From Amoebophrya sp. A120 (taxonomy: Eukaryota > Sar > Dinophyceae > Syndiniales > Amoebophryaceae), in contig CAJINV010000012.1 of NCBI GenBank assembly GCA_905178155.1, positions 2,581,407-2,645,406 of the forward strand: 64,000 nucleotides of DNA, read 5' to 3'. This document shows, in pieces, positions 63,701 through 64,000 of the stretch. Within the stretch, counting starts at the first letter, position 1. Every line of letters starts with the position of its first letter. The notes under the pieces are model-generated. The model was given only the letters and a program-made list of their open reading frames with translations. It was not told the origin of the DNA and ran no database searches. A program made the position numbers and the translations under genes.

Positions 63701-64000
63701 AGGAAGGGCCTTGCGCTTCTTGCGTGACAGATTTGGCGCAGATTCTCAGCCTGTTTGGCCGTCTGAGGATTTGTCATGCGAAGCAGCTTGATGGCGTTGA
63801 TAGTCAAAGCAATTTTGCATGACAAATCATGTAACAGTTGAGAGTGTAACAGTTGAGAGCGCCATATCGCGGATGCTGGCATTCTGGTCGTTGAACCCGT
63901 TCTGCAAACTGTCGAAGATGGTCGTGCGCACGATCGTCTCTTCCATCTTGAAGACGTATCCGAACAGCGCGGTCAACAGCCTGTAGCGAATCGCCCGGTC
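60797..64000 (-). CDS. SCYL1: SCYL1-type pseudokinase, C-terminal part, cut by the window edge
   Basis: SCYL1 is a catalytically inactive kinase-like protein with HEAT repeats that works in COPI-dependent Golgi-ER traffic. Only the HEAT region and tail are in the window; the kinase-like domain would lie beyond 64000. Reading from the right edge: DRAIRYRLLTALFGYVFKME, FDSLQNGFNDQNASIREATV with KAMVVLC, LRTNVCICFGKIATL, RILKAAFSVSINDSFMPCR joined to LATLQAVRACLNYFTM, and VCPLVAAKVI. Each aligns with human SCYL1 in order (IREQTVKSMLLL, IRCNTTVCLGKI, VLTSAFSRATRDPF, GLTVDPEK region). A long Ser/Thr/Pro-rich tail with DPWGDDFFGDDF follows, and it ends KKEAEDAFWDEFD. Six introner elements from six families (E, C, G, A, B, K) interrupt it; splicing each by the duplication rule keeps the frame. 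Confidence 0.9.
61031..61180. mobile_element. introner, family K
   Basis: Ends TATGCAATACAAATTTGCTG and CAGGAAATTTACTGTGGATA; target duplication GCGCT. Removal joins NNYSAMSNKDK in the SCYL1-type protein. Confidence 0.95.
62488..62774. mobile_element. introner, family B
   Basis: Ends TATCCTGAGTAAAAACGTCC and GGGACGTTTTTAAATACGATA (in part); target duplication CGACA. Removal joins SFMPCRLATLQAV in the SCYL1-type protein. Confidence 0.95.
62838..62987. mobile_element. introner, family A
   Basis: Ends TATGCATTACAAAAGTATCG and GATACTTTTGCATTTCATA; target duplication GGTG. Intron of the SCYL1-type gene. Confidence 0.95.
63132..63240. mobile_element. introner, family G (109-bp hairpin)
   Basis: Ends TATCCAGGAAAAAACACCCA and TGGGTGTTTTTTCCTGGATA with arms extending through CCCCATCCA; target duplication ACCTT. 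The shortest introner here. Confidence 0.95.
63332..63583. mobile_element. introner, family C
   Basis: Ends TATCAAATGTAAAAATGTCT and AGACATATTTGCATTTGATA; target duplication GTTGT. Intron of the SCYL1-type gene. Confidence 0.95.
63632..63866. mobile_element. introner, family E
   Basis: Ends TATGGCGTTCTCAAACGTTA and AACAGTTGAGAGCGCCATA; target duplication TCGCG. Removal joins NASIREATVKAM in the SCYL1-type protein, matching the family sequence. Confidence 0.95.

Noticed and set aside
2873-63866. Repeats resembling a CRISPR array
   Set aside because: The repeats are dispersed, occur in inverted pairs and lie at intron positions in eukaryotic genes. There is no regular repeat-spacer structure.
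1-64000. Dinoflagellate spliced-leader gene or 5S rRNA
   Set aside because: I looked for the conserved spliced-leader core and for 5S-like sequence and did not find a convincing match by eye. A computational search would be needed to exclude them.

Overview
This 64-kb window is eukaryotic nuclear DNA. It resembles the genome of a syndinian dinoflagellate of the Amoebophrya type. I infer this from about fifty short introns that behave as transposed units, with terminal inverted repeats (TIRs), 5-bp target duplications and no GT-AG ends. Invasive introner elements and non-canonical introns of this kind have been reported for Amoebophrya. Other features that fit are long Ser/Thr/Gly/Asn-rich insertions inside conserved proteins and one-directional gene order. 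Every gene I can identify by homology lies on the minus strand. I see no rRNA, tRNA or CRISPR array.

Layout, left to right (all minus strand unless stated): DENND6-like DENN-domain protein (941-7399); DNMT2/TRDMT1 tRNA methyltransferase (8163-12152); TMEM107 ciliary transition-zone protein (13534-15905); a 485-bp inverted-repeat element (16932-17416); F-box protein (17467-21652); large unrecognised membrane protein with at least eleven introns (23307-28663); eIF1/SUI1 (30329-31020); a non-genic repeat block (31591-35688); bestrophin-like channel (36229-39529); PDCD2 family protein (40817-43026); a short mitochondrial-type protein ending in a COX3-like last helix (44128-45332); a membrane protein of unknown role (46020-47655); EF-hand protein (48393-49665); a small COA3-like membrane protein (49892-50116); coiled-coil protein (50737-52226); PRP40-type splicing factor with two WW domains and FF regions (52914-59888); and a SCYL1-type pseudokinase cut by the right edge (60797-64000).

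Most introns follow one rule. The body starts TAT and ends ATA, carries family-specific TIRs, and sits between two copies of a 5-bp target duplication. Removing the body plus one copy restores the reading frame, and where I could check against remembered homologues (DENND6, DNMT2, TMEM107, PDCD2, SCYL1, PRP40) it also restores the conserved protein. At least ten TIR families coexist (A-H, K and L here). Almost all share an internal motif of the type TTTGTCATGC/GCATTACAAA. Two family-A copies are about 1.05-1.09 kb long and carry the same internal cargo of 13-bp tandem repeats; both are still removed precisely from their host genes. Ordinary GT-AG introns occur beside them (eIF1, PRP40, the coiled-coil gene).

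The most interesting items are the multi-family introner system and its long composite members, the apparent nuclear relic of COX3, and the repeat block at 31.6-35.7 kb. Exon limits were derived by hand and may be off by a few bases. No database search was possible.
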